Source: a virus
Virus record (IMG/VR): IMGVR_UViG_3300020437_000023
Coordinates: 1 to 36,781 of that record
DNA: 36,781 nucleotides
Reading direction: 5' to 3' (one strand)
Shown: positions 26,607 through 33,277 of the stretch, in pieces
Position numbering within the stretch: the stretch's first letter is position 1
How the letters are laid out: the number at the start of each line of letters is the position of its first letter
Notes under the pieces: model-generated
Seen by the model: only the letters and a program-made list of their open reading frames with translations
Told to the model about the DNA's origin: nothing
Database searches by the model: none
Program-made: the position numbers and the translations under genes

Positions 26607-27113
26607 TTAAAACGGTATTTCGTCGTCCAAATCACCACCTTTTGTGGCGTCATCACCGCCACCATCACCCTTGAGTTCCTGAGCATTTCTTTTAGCTTGG
26701 GATGCCAAGACGTTGAAGTATTGAACCTCTACTCTTTTTTGTCCCATGTATTCGTCACCCAACTGAAGGACAACCTCACACTGACCACCGACCAATGTTT
26801 TTATATCCCCTGGCAAATCTGGGGTAGGATGCCCCATAGCCATTAGATATGATTTTAAACCTCGTCGTCCTATGTCTTGCGCCGTCTTGCTTTTGTTGAC
26901 AACATTTAGGTTACACCAAACTTGACCAGAGCCATCGTTGGCCTCGAACCTCAGGGATACTTTCTTACCCCCAGTAGTCGTGTCCTTAATTTCCGCCCAT
27001 TTACATGTAACGTCATGCTTGCCAACTCCGAGGTCTGGTAGTTGTGCGGGTTTTGCCTCCGCATCAATGCTCGATAAATCAAGGCTACCGAAACCATTCC
27101 AATCGTTACTCAT
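26607..27113 (-). CDS. Single-stranded DNA-binding protein-like (DUF669-like)
   Basis: The 168-residue protein has a beta-rich core: a GKHDVTCKWAEIKDTTTGG segment, a KKVSLRFEANDGSGQVW segment, and an EVVLQLGDEYMGQKRVEVQYF segment. These are consistent with an OB-fold-like ssDNA binder of the DUF669 type. The C-terminus is acidic and ends in DDEIPF, like the SSB tail that recruits partner proteins. It lies between a Sak4-like ATPase and a RecB-like nuclease, as in phage recombination systems. It overlaps the ATPase gene by 8 nt and has GGAG in a good place upstream. The fold is inferred and not confirmed. Confidence 0.75.
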   Translation of the reverse strand: MSNDWNGFGSLDLSSIDAEAKPAQLPDLGVGKHDVTCKWAEIKDTTTGGKKVSLRFEANDGSGQVWCNLNVVNKSKTAQDIGRRGLKSYLMAMGHPTPDLPGDIKTLVGGQCEVVLQLGDEYMGQKRVEVQYFNVLASQAKRNAQELKGDGGGDDATKGGDLDDEIPF

Positions 27114-27876
27114 CGCTTTGCTCCTTTCCGTTTGCCATTCGCTCTAGCAACTCTGTGATGTCGTCAACCTCTTCGTATGGTTTCAGACGATTAAGTGGGT
27201 CTCTTGCTTTGCCATGCCAACCCGACACTTCGTCGGTGACAACATACCTTTTAACTTTGGGCCTTCCGCCCTCTGTCTTTTCAGTAGTTCTTACGCCACA
27301 AAAAACATGATCGAAAAGGGCGGGTACATGTTTTGAAACCGCTTGTCCTTTTACAAGTACCCAGTATTGGGTAACATCGTTTGCGTCCTTCTCTTCTTTA
27401 GCAAGAGCAGATACATAAACATGATAAGGAAGATCGCGTATCCATTTCAGACTACCAAGCATCAGACGATTATACTCACCCCACATTTGGAAGTCTGCGG
27501 TTTTGCCTTTCTCTTTCCATTCATATTCTAATTGCTCCACAAGTCGCTCAGACATTTCTGTTAGACTGTCTATGGCTATCCACTTGTAACCAGCTTTTTT
27601 AAATTCGTCTGACTGAAGCATACGAACAATTCCGCGAAACGAATAAACACCTTCCTCTGGATTATGTTTGTTGTTCCAAGAAGAAAATGGAAGATAATCT
27701 ATATCGACATCCTCAACTGATTTCAGTCCAGCCTCACCAGAAATTATTATTCCTTTGCCGTAGCGCTTTTGAAAGTATCGGCACTGATAAGTTTTACCCC
27801 ATCCGTGATGTGCATACAAAAGAACTTTAGCGGGACCATCCTTTTGGATGTCCCTAGTTGACATAGTTTTAAACAT
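27106..27876 (-). CDS. Sak4-like RecA-type ATPase (AAA_24)
   Basis: The 256-residue protein has a Walker A loop AHHGWGKTY (22-30) and a Walker B strand KWIAIDSLTE (Asp103), in the short RecA-like layout of AAA_24/Sak4 proteins. These act with phage SSB in single-strand annealing or recombination. The Sak4, SSB and nuclease order supports this. It overlaps the 171-residue gene before it and the SSB-like gene after it by 8 nt each, a sign of coupled translation. No membrane segment is visible. Confidence 0.82.
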   Translation of the reverse strand: MFKTMSTRDIQKDGPAKVLLYAHHGWGKTYQCRYFQKRYGKGIIISGEAGLKSVEDVDIDYLPFSSWNNKHNPEEGVYSFRGIVRMLQSDEFKKAGYKWIAIDSLTEMSERLVEQLEYEWKEKGKTADFQMWGEYNRLMLGSLKWIRDLPYHVYVSALAKEEKDANDVTQYWVLVKGQAVSKHVPALFDHVFCGVRTTEKTEGGRPKVKRYVVTDEVSGWHGKARDPLNRLKPYEEVDDITELLERMANGKEQSDE

Positions 27877-28384
27877 TTTTAATTACCTTTACTCTTGGAG
27901 AGTTTAGATTTCGAGTCAAAGCAAACTTCAATGCAGACTGGTCCTCGTGAGGTAGCCTCTGAAATTTTCTTTTATCGACGGTTAAATTGCGAGTTACATA
28001 AGGTGGTAACTCTTGCTCACCAAAATGCTCTTCGAGTTTTTTCTTATCCCAAACCCAACGCTCAGTTCGATTAACAACAATGTTAAACTCACCACTTTCT
28101 TTTGAAACTTCGCCAGCTTCTTCTGGAAAATAGTGCGCTATCTCTGCTGTGAGTTGGTCCAATTCAGCCGTGTCCCTCTCGACACGCTCATGAATTTCTT
28201 GGAACCTATATGCTAGATCAACTAAAAGGTTTGATTTGCGTTTGTCCGCTTCTTTTATTTTAGTCGTTATACTTGCACTTTCTGTAGACCTTACCTCTGC
28301 ATCAACATCTTTAAGCGGTGCGGATGTTCTAGTAGAAGTAGGATCAAATGCGCTCCATTCGGAGCTATCTGTCTTCACTTTCAT
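27869..28384 (-). CDS. Conserved phage protein heading the recombination operon
   Basis: The 171-residue protein has a charged, partly disordered start (about 1-45) and a coiled-coil middle (about 46-85). The C-terminal half is the most conserved-looking part: FPEEAGEVSKESGEFNIVV, a NRTERWVWDKKKLEEHF segment, then PPYVTRNLTVDKRKFQRLP. I recall this C-terminal pattern from many phages next to Sak4-type recombinases, with no known function. It is the first leftward gene from the divergent control region, so probably an early product. SD AAGGAG-like sequence precedes the ATG. Confidence 0.68.
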   Translation of the reverse strand: MKVKTDSSEWSAFDPTSTRTSAPLKDVDAEVRSTESASITTKIKEADKRKSNLLVDLAYRFQEIHERVERDTAELDQLTAEIAHYFPEEAGEVSKESGEFNIVVNRTERWVWDKKKLEEHFGEQELPPYVTRNLTVDKRKFQRLPHEDQSALKFALTRNLNSPRVKVIKNV

Positions 28385-28512
28385 ACTGTCTCCTTATTGT
28401 ATGAGGTCAGCTTACATTTGTTTGACCCGTTAACAAATGGTGTCTTTACAACACCACAAGTTGTATGATACACAATACAGATGGTAATGCAAGTAAAAAA
28501 AGGAGACCCTTT
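28385..28512. promoter_or_regulatory. Divergent control region with nested inverted repeats
   Basis: This 128-nt gap separates leftward recombination genes and rightward replication genes. Besides the main repeat (listed separately) it holds GGTGT/ACACC (28439-28443 and 28451-28455) and ACAAC/GTTGT (28448-28452 and 28460-28464). A TATGAT at 28464-28469 is a good -10 for the rightward gene, but I see no clear -35. TACAAT, read leftward near 28395, is a candidate for the other side. It is the best place for an operator bound by the Cro-like protein. Confidence 0.55.
28415..28439. promoter_or_regulatory. Candidate operator: 8-bp inverted repeat
   Basis: CATTTGTT (28415-28422) and AACAAATG (28432-28439) are perfect inverted copies around a 9-nt spacer, a 25-bp site typical of a dimeric HTH repressor. 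It lies between the two divergent genes and overlaps a TTGACC that could be a -35 for rightward transcription. Binding by the neighbouring HTH protein is inference. Confidence 0.6.
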
Positions 28513-28752
28513 TTGAAGAAAGTTCTCAACATTCAAAAACTTATAGATGATGTAGGTGGTGCGGCTAAGGTTGCTGAGATTGTCGGTGTCGTTAGAACTG
28601 CTCCTTATGGATGGATTGACCGCAATTACATTTCATCAACTAACTTAGAAAAGATATTGAGTGCTGATCCCAACCTTAAAATTGATGATTACTTTGAACT
28701 AACAACGGAGAAACAGCATGAGCAAATTGACGGAGGCGTTAGAATATCTTGA
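28513..28752 (+). CDS. Cro-like small HTH regulator
   Basis: The 79-residue protein has a short helix-turn-helix: IDDVGGAAKVAEIVGVVRTA followed by PYGWIDRNYISSTNLEKIL, in the way of Cro/YdaS-type repressors that use one short domain. The TTG at 28513 is chosen because AGGAG (28501-28505) is 7 nt upstream; the ATG at 28465 overlaps the -10-like site and lacks an SD. It overlaps the next gene by 35 nt. It probably controls the divergent promoters beside it. The identity as an early switch is inferred from position. Confidence 0.7.
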   Translation: MKKVLNIQKLIDDVGGAAKVAEIVGVVRTAPYGWIDRNYISSTNLEKILSADPNLKIDDYFELTTEKQHEQIDGGVRIS

Positions 28753-30601
28753 CCGAGGGTGGTCAATTATTCCTATAAGACCAGAGACCAAGAGACCAGC
28801 AATAAAATGGATTGAGTATCAAGACCGTTTACCTACAGAAGAAGAAGTCGAGAGGTGGTGGACAAACCATCCAGACCACGACATAGCCATTGTTACGGGT
28901 CATCTCTCTGGTTTAGTCATCGTTGATTGCGATAATGAAGAGTCAAGGATTGCGGCACATGAGGCAGGCATGGACTCGTTGATTCAAGTTAAAACAAAAC
29001 GCGGAATACATTTATACTTCGAGCATCCTAGAGATGGCATACGTCGAGGACCGAGGGCGGGTATAAATTCAAGAGGCGTTGATTGGCCTAAGATTGATGG
29101 CCTTGATTTTCGTGGGGATGGATCGTATGCCCTACTCCCACCTAGTAAAAACTATGAATGGAACATCCCGCCCCACTTCGACTGGGATGAGATGCCAGTA
29201 TGGAAAGATTGGAGACCTGTTGTTTCCGATGGCGAAAAAGAGTTCCGATTCAATGAGCTAGATTTAACGGGGGTTGCCCCCCTCACCGAGGAAGATTTCT
29301 TAAACGAGTGGGATCGAACTGCAAAGTTTGTTAAGGACACCTATCCAAACACTATGAAAATCCCAACTGGCTTTAGCAATGGTCGGAATGAGCGGGTCAT
29401 GAGATATGTTTCCGAGACCATTAAGCAAGGTTATTGGGGAGCAGAACTTAGGGTGAGAGCATACGCTTTTATGCGAGAGTTCTTTGAAGAACCTCTTGAC
29501 GAGAGAGAGTTTGAGGCGACTGTTTCATCAATGGAGCAGTCAGAAAAAAGAAACCATCCCGAAAATTTCAATCATGCAGGGGACTTCCTGTTAAGACCAC
29601 AAGACGAAGACAGACCGCGAGAAAGAAAACTTATTAGAATGAATGACGCGGAACAGTTGCTCGAAAAAAGTCAGGCAAAGTCTTATCTCATAGAGCCTTG
29701 GCTACCAAGCAATACAATAGTCCAAGTGTTTGGTTACTCTGGTCATGGTAAGAGTTTGTTTGTTCAACATGCAATGGCGGCTCTGACAGCGGGACAAAGA
29801 TACTTTGGACCCTTCGAGGTTGGTCGTGTAGCAAAAGTTTTATATTTAGATTTTGAGATGGGCATGGCTACCATTGCAAGAAGGCTCATGGACTTGCGTT
29901 CAGTTCATGGCGATACGGGTGAACGCTTGAATATATGGACACCTTATGTTGATGAGAGAGAGATGGACCTTAATCAGAGAGAGGGGTTGCAAGAACTTGA
30001 AGGTTGGATTGAATTTGTAAAACCTGACGTTGTTGTAGTCGATACCATCAGAACAGCATACCCTGGCCTCGCAGAAAATTCCTCAGACGAATGGTCTCGC
30101 GTCAATAAATTGGCGGTTCGTCTTAGAAACGCGGGGATGTCTGTTATCATGATCCATCACAGCAACAAACCTAGCGAGAATGGTATTGGTCGTGAAGCTG
30201 GATCAACTAATCAGTTGACTGTACTAGAGACACAAATAAGGATAGCTCAGGTATTTAAGGATGAAGAAACTGCAAAACAAAATGCGGCATTGTACGATGG
30301 CAACTACGAAAACCCTATATATCCACAGCTTGAGTCGAAGTTACCCACAGACTTTATGTTATATATGGTCATGGAAATAAGATACGGTAAGGTCAGGGAG
30401 TGGACCGATCTCCATGATCGTGTTCAGTGGATAGGCTTTGCGGTACACAATATAACAGACGAGAAGATTATCGTGTCTTCTTCCAGCACAAAACAAAGAG
30501 CTAAGACAATGGCACTCGATGGTAAAGACCCGTCACTAATTGCCGATAAACTATCTAGGCCTCTTCGTCAGGTGAGGGAGTGGTTGGAGCTTGACGCTTG
30601 A
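28718..30601 (+). CDS. PrimPol-helicase replication protein (Prim-Pol N-domain + RepA-type AAA ATPase)
   Basis: The 627-residue protein joins two enzymes. The N-terminus fits bifunctional primase/polymerase domains: catalytic Asp70 and Asp72 in VIVDCDN, RGIHLYF (95-101), and DGLDFRGDGSYALLPPS (127-143). The C-terminus is a RecA-like helicase of the AAA_25/RepA type: Walker A GYSGHGKS (339-346), LYLDFEMG (375-382), Walker B VVVVD (Asp442) and a His-His at 480-481. Together they can prime, extend and unwind DNA. No separate DNA polymerase gene is visible, so the phage probably uses the host replicase. It overlaps the HTH gene by 35 nt and the - strand Pro-rich gene at its 3' end. Confidence 0.85.
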   Translation: MSKLTEALEYLDRGWSIIPIRPETKRPAIKWIEYQDRLPTEEEVERWWTNHPDHDIAIVTGHLSGLVIVDCDNEESRIAAHEAGMDSLIQVKTKRGIHLYFEHPRDGIRRGPRAGINSRGVDWPKIDGLDFRGDGSYALLPPSKNYEWNIPPHFDWDEMPVWKDWRPVVSDGEKEFRFNELDLTGVAPLTEEDFLNEWDRTAKFVKDTYPNTMKIPTGFSNGRNERVMRYVSETIKQGYWGAELRVRAYAFMREFFEEPLDEREFEATVSSMEQSEKRNHPENFNHAGDFLLRPQDEDRPRERKLIRMNDAEQLLEKSQAKSYLIEPWLPSNTIVQVFGYSGHGKSLFVQHAMAALTAGQRYFGPFEVGRVAKVLYLDFEMGMATIARRLMDLRSVHGDTGERLNIWTPYVDEREMDLNQREGLQELEGWIEFVKPDVVVVDTIRTAYPGLAENSSDEWSRVNKLAVRLRNAGMSVIMIHHSNKPSENGIGREAGSTNQLTVLETQIRIAQVFKDEETAKQNAALYDGNYENPIYPQLESKLPTDFMLYMVMEIRYGKVREWTDLHDRVQWIGFAVHNITDEKIIVSSSSTKQRAKTMALDGKDPSLIADKLSRPLRQVREWLELDA

Positions 30602-30863
30602 CGACATCTCGTCTTGGTCTTACGGCGACCACCTTAGCCCCAGGGAAGTGCTGTCTTATTTCATCTACCATCCGAGCTATCTCAGGATACTTCGCACGAT
30701 TTTCCCTAGCTAGATGTTCGTAGTCTTCTCGTCTTGGTACTTTAACGCTGGGGCGGCTGTCTGCTGGCGGGGGTGGGGGTGGCGGAGTTGGAGAAGTCTT
30801 TCTTCTTTTCCACTCTTCATACAATTTTTCTTGATGTATTTGCTTGGGAGTTTTCTTTGGCAT
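30555..30863 (-). CDS. Pro-rich hypothetical protein, antisense to the 3' end of the PrimPol gene
   Basis: The 102-residue basic protein has a run of Pro residues at about 26-33 and an otherwise charged helical content, with no membrane segment or known domain. It overlaps the end of the PrimPol gene by 47 nt on the opposite strand. No clear SD is seen; a stable hairpin (30874-30897) lies 10 nt before the ATG. Without a homologue it is uncertain, but the gap beyond the PrimPol stop has no other candidate. Confidence 0.45.
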   Translation of the reverse strand: MPKKTPKQIHQEKLYEEWKRRKTSPTPPPPPPPADSRPSVKVPRREDYEHLARENRAKYPEIARMVDEIRQHFPGAKVVAVRPRRDVVKRQAPTTPSPDEEA

Positions 30864-30873
30864 CTTAAAGGTA

Positions 30874-30897
30874 GGGGGAGTATTGGCGTACTCCCCC
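30874..30897. promoter_or_regulatory. Perfect 9-bp inverted repeat upstream of the Pro-rich gene
   Basis: GGGGGAGTA (30874-30882) pairs with TACTCCCCC (30889-30897) across a 6-nt loop. The stem is strong but there is no T-tract on either strand, so it is probably not a simple terminator. Transcribed leftward it lies just before the Pro-rich gene's start and could block or guide initiation. Confidence 0.5.
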
Positions 30898-30978
30898 CCG
30901 TTTCCGACCTTTTAATCTACATGGATAGATCATTACCTTAACACGTTCCCCCTCAGATACCAAGAAGTGTATAGTAGG

Positions 30979-31094
30979 TTATAAACTGCTTGGTAGATAA
31001 CTTTCGTTATCGAGTTCTCTCGCTCCAGCAGTGGGCCTACGGCCCAACTGCTGTTCGCTTCTAAGGAGAAACTCTCGCAGTTTATAAATTTTTT
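30979..31094 (+). ncRNA. Candidate structured RNA (three-way junction) between PrimPol and HTH/Zn genes
   Basis: A compact fold is visible. Outer stem P1 has 11 bp (TTATAAACTGC at 30979-30989 with GCAGTTTATAA at 31077-31087). Inside, hairpin A is a perfect 6-bp stem (30996-31001 with 31006-31011, loop TTTC). Stem B (GAGTT/AACTC and CTC/GAG, 31012-31019 with 31066-31074) encloses hairpin C (CAGCAGT and GGGCC with GGCCC and ACTGCTG, 31026-31053, one bulged A). T6 follows P1 at 31089-31094. A TATAGT at 30970-30975 could place a start near P1, but no -35 is clear. It does not fit a tRNA. A replication-origin cruciform is an alternative. Confidence 0.5.
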
Positions 31095-31185
31095 CCCTAA
31101 AGGTCAACCCCTTGAATAAAAATTTCTCATTGCCAAATCACTTTGTATAACATACATTAAAACTTTGAAAGGAGGTGTATTTTAT

Positions 31186-31479
31186 ATGCCAAAACAGGTT
31201 AGGATTAGCGATCCAGACCTGAGATGGCTCCAAAAAAACCATAAAAGTTATAGTTATTCTGATTTAGCACAGCGAGTAGGTTGTTGTGTCGATACCTTAA
31301 AACGAATTCTTGTACGCGAAGGACTACAAGAATTTGACGGAGCTAAGTATCAGGTCCGTAGGGATTTTAGTGACAAGACATGGACGAGGCCGTGTATGTC
31401 GTGTCGTTCAACCGAGGAACGCCCAAAGAATTGGTTCTTTTGCAGAGATTGTAGAAAGTCAATGGGGTACGAGGATTAA
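31186..31479 (+). CDS. HTH plus zinc-ribbon small regulator
   Basis: The 97-residue protein joins an HTH-like segment (YSDLAQRVGCCVDTLKRILVREG, about 24-46) to a C-terminal Cys pair set: CMSC (70-73) and CRDC (86-89), a likely zinc ribbon. It may bind DNA as a regulator or recruiter. The ATG at 31186 follows GGAGG (31171-31175) by 10 nt; the TTG form at 31165 would start on top of this SD. It couples to the resolvase gene by TAATG (31477-31481). The combination is common in phage early regions, with no assigned role. Confidence 0.65.
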   Translation: MPKQVRISDPDLRWLQKNHKSYSYSDLAQRVGCCVDTLKRILVREGLQEFDGAKYQVRRDFSDKTWTRPCMSCRSTEERPKNWFFCRDCRKSMGYED

Positions 31480-31895
31480 TGGGCGGTAGGTCTAGTAAAA
31501 ATAAAGGCGATAATTATGAGCGCGAACTCGCGGCTTATATTAATGAGGCGACTTCTATACAAAGTTTTCGTGCGCCCCTGTCTGGTGGTGGACACGTAGG
31601 ATTGTCAGGTGGGGCTGATCTAATGGGAACGCCCCATTTATTTGTAGAAGCAAAGAGGGTGGAAAGATTAAACTTTCACGCCGCAATGCAACAGGCAGAG
31701 ACAAATAAGGTCAAGACGAATAGCCCTGAGCATCCAATAGTAATGACAAGACGTAATCGAATGAAGACGGGTGAGAGCTTGTGCGTCCTACGTTTGGATG
31801 ATTTTTTGGAGATGTATAAAGTGTATCTTGAATACAAAGGAGAAAATAAGATTGGGCATCCAAAAGAAGAGATGTCCACGATGCAAGAAACTTAA
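31479..31895 (+). CDS. Hjc-like PD-(D/E)XK Holliday-junction resolvase
   Basis: The 138-residue protein matches the archaeal-type Hjc layout: KGDNYERELAAY (Glu14, Glu16), FRAPLSGGGHVGLSGGADL (Arg31, Asp47) and FVEAKR (Glu57, Lys59). These would form the metal-binding active site that cuts branched DNA. A short C-terminal tail follows. Phages often encode such resolvases to clear junctions before packaging. The C-terminal 44 nt overlap the HNH gene's start. The fold call is from motifs. Confidence 0.75.
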   Translation: MGGRSSKNKGDNYERELAAYINEATSIQSFRAPLSGGGHVGLSGGADLMGTPHLFVEAKRVERLNFHAAMQQAETNKVKTNSPEHPIVMTRRNRMKTGESLCVLRLDDFLEMYKVYLEYKGENKIGHPKEEMSTMQET

Positions 31896-32376
31896 AACCT
31901 TAGATCAATTTTATAGGAGGAACGGTCCTACGGCAAAGAAAGAAGGTAGGATTGGAGCGCCTTATGGCTACTGCAAGCCTTGTAATAACAAGCGAATGGC
32001 TGACACACCGTATAAATTTTTCAGTCAATTACTAAGTACCGCTCGCCTCCGCACTAGATATAAAAAAATAAATAGAGGCTGGAACGAAAAAGAACTGGTC
32101 GATAAAAATTACCTTGTGGAATTGTATAAAAAACAAAAAGGTCTTTGCGCAATCACTGGCTTTCCTATGAAGATGGAGAGAGGTGGTAAGAGCAGTGACG
32201 AAAACTATAAGTATAATATATCAATGGATCGCATTGATAATAGTCTCGGCTATGTAGTCGGGAACATAAGATTAGTAACAAAACAAGCTAATGTTATGCG
32301 TAATCGTCTTGAGGATCATGAACTAATTGTCTGGGCTACCGCAATCGTAAACACGCTCAGTTCGGACGACAAATAG
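31852..32376 (+). CDS. HNH-type endonuclease with N-terminal Cys pairs
   Basis: The 174-residue protein has an N-terminal zinc-ribbon-like part (CPRC at 8-11, CKPC at 41-44) and a C-terminal HNH-like part: GLCAITG (98-104), SMDRIDNSLGYVVGNIRLVT (124-143) and NVMRNR. In the middle motif the usual catalytic His is replaced by Asp-Arg, as in other phage HNH proteins I recall. It may nick DNA near packaging or replication sites. The TTG at 31852 is chosen because AAGGAG (31837-31842) lies 9 nt upstream; the longer form from 31771 overlaps the resolvase gene heavily. Confidence 0.7.
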   Translation: MGIQKKRCPRCKKLKTLDQFYRRNGPTAKKEGRIGAPYGYCKPCNNKRMADTPYKFFSQLLSTARLRTRYKKINRGWNEKELVDKNYLVELYKKQKGLCAITGFPMKMERGGKSSDENYKYNISMDRIDNSLGYVVGNIRLVTKQANVMRNRLEDHELIVWATAIVNTLSSDDK

Positions 32377-32432
32377 TTTAACTTCCATCATAGTTAAACA
32401 AGCCTCCCCCGCTTCGCGGGTCGGCTTGGAGG
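32376..32432 (+). promoter_or_regulatory. Two hairpins upstream of the 198-residue gene
   Basis: First a perfect 8-bp stem (GTTTAACT at 32376-32383, AGTTAAAC at 32392-32399). Then a compound stem (CAAGCC/GGCTTG at 32399-32404 and 32423-32428 outside, CCCGC/GCGGG at 32408-32412 and 32416-32420 inside). The SD GGAGG (32428-32432) starts at the last base of the second stem, and CCTCC (32403-32407) could pair with it instead. There is no T-tract. This looks like a structured leader that can set SD access. Confidence 0.55.
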
Positions 32433-32437
32433 ATAAG

Positions 32438-33034
32438 ATGGAATTAATTAGCGCAGAAGAATGGGATGACGAGGCATTAAAGATAGCAGAACGTGTGCGT
32501 ATCTGGTCTATCTCTCAAATAGAAGTTCCTAATCCTATATATAATGGCCCACCCTGTCCTTTTGCAAAAGCGGCATGGGCAAGACATAGAGTTATGATAC
32601 ATGTAACTCCTGACCTTGAGGCAGTTGTCGAACTCAAAGGTTTTAATCCTCCCGAAGGTGACTTCACGCATGTTGTTGCATGGACAGGTTGGAGGGACAT
32701 GAGTGAAGACGACTTCTCTGATTGGATTTATTCACAAAACGAAAATCATTTTGGGGTATGGATCAGCGCTTTCCACCCAGGTTTCGGGGAGAAGATGCAA
32801 GACGAGACAGATATTTTTTCACAAGTGGACGACATCTGTATCATTCTTGTGCAAGAATACGAACATCTTGTTAGAGCATCAGACGCTCTTAAGAAAACAG
32901 GATACTATAGATCGTACTCCAATGTAGAGTTGGAGGTTTTGGACGAACGAAAGGAGCAGTTAAATGCGTGGAAACGTAAGACCAGTGCGTGTCAAAATGA
33001 AGATTACAAAGAAGGCTGGGCCGAAGAACACTAA
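32438..33034 (+). CDS. Unknown conserved-looking phage protein
   Basis: The 198-residue protein starts at ATG 32438, 5 nt after GGAGG (32428-32432). It has a NGPPCPFAKAAW segment, a Trp-rich VVAWTGWRDM stretch, and a WISAFHPGF segment, followed by a charged helical C-terminus. I recall a CPFA-containing protein in other marine phages but no function. No signal peptide or membrane segment is present. It heads a run of small genes, and its end overlaps the 34-residue gene by 71 nt. Confidence 0.6.
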   Translation: MELISAEEWDDEALKIAERVRIWSISQIEVPNPIYNGPPCPFAKAAWARHRVMIHVTPDLEAVVELKGFNPPEGDFTHVVAWTGWRDMSEDDFSDWIYSQNENHFGVWISAFHPGFGEKMQDETDIFSQVDDICIILVQEYEHLVRASDALKKTGYYRSYSNVELEVLDERKEQLNAWKRKTSACQNEDYKEGWAEEH

Positions 33035-33068
33035 AAAGAAAGCCAAGAAAACTAAAAGGAAATACTAA
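32964..33068 (+). CDS. 34-residue Lys-rich miniprotein
   Basis: The gene overlaps the last 71 nt of the previous gene in another frame. The strong SD AAGGAG (32951-32956, 7 nt before the ATG) and the TAATG link to the next gene (33066-33070) support it. More than 40% of its residues are Lys or Arg, mostly in the second half (KKAGPKNTKKKAKKTKRKY). It is probably a nucleic-acid-binding or condensing peptide, which is inference. No family is recognised. Confidence 0.55.
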   Translation: MRGNVRPVRVKMKITKKAGPKNTKKKAKKTKRKY

Positions 33069-33259
33069 TGCGGAAAGATAGAGGTATCATCTTTGGTGTC
33101 ACTAGCGGAACAAGGTCTGCACCTATCAGGATAAATAACTATAGGGCAAAGGCAAATCTCCCTACACATTTTGGTAGAATGGCTAAGTCCACTTCCTCTT
33201 CTCAGTCTGACAAACCTTTGTACGGTATGCGTACCACCAAGGTACGAAGAAGGCGTTAG
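33068..33259 (+). CDS. 63-residue basic miniprotein
   Basis: The small protein is rich in Arg, Ser and Gly, with an Arg tail (RTTKVRRRR). It has no membrane segment. The ATG overlaps the TAA of the 34-residue gene, so translation is probably coupled. The function is unknown; basic charge and position next to another basic peptide suggest a shared nucleic-acid role. Confidence 0.55.
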   Translation: MRKDRGIIFGVTSGTRSAPIRINNYRAKANLPTHFGRMAKSTSSSQSDKPLYGMRTTKVRRRR

Positions 33260-33277
33260 TTTTTAGGAGTAATTATT

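Noticed and set aside
28465-28512. ATG at 28465 as start of the Cro-like gene
   Set aside because: It lacks an SD and overlaps the -10-like TATGAT; the TTG at 28513 fits better.
30979-31094. tRNA or hammerhead ribozyme at the three-way-junction element
   Set aside because: The 11-bp outer stem and arm sizes do not fit a tRNA, and the conserved hammerhead core (CUGAUGA and GAAA strings in order) is not present.
31771-31851. Longer start for the HNH gene
   Set aside because: It would overlap the resolvase gene by 125 nt and adds Trp/Cys-rich unconserved sequence; the TTG at 31852 has a good SD.
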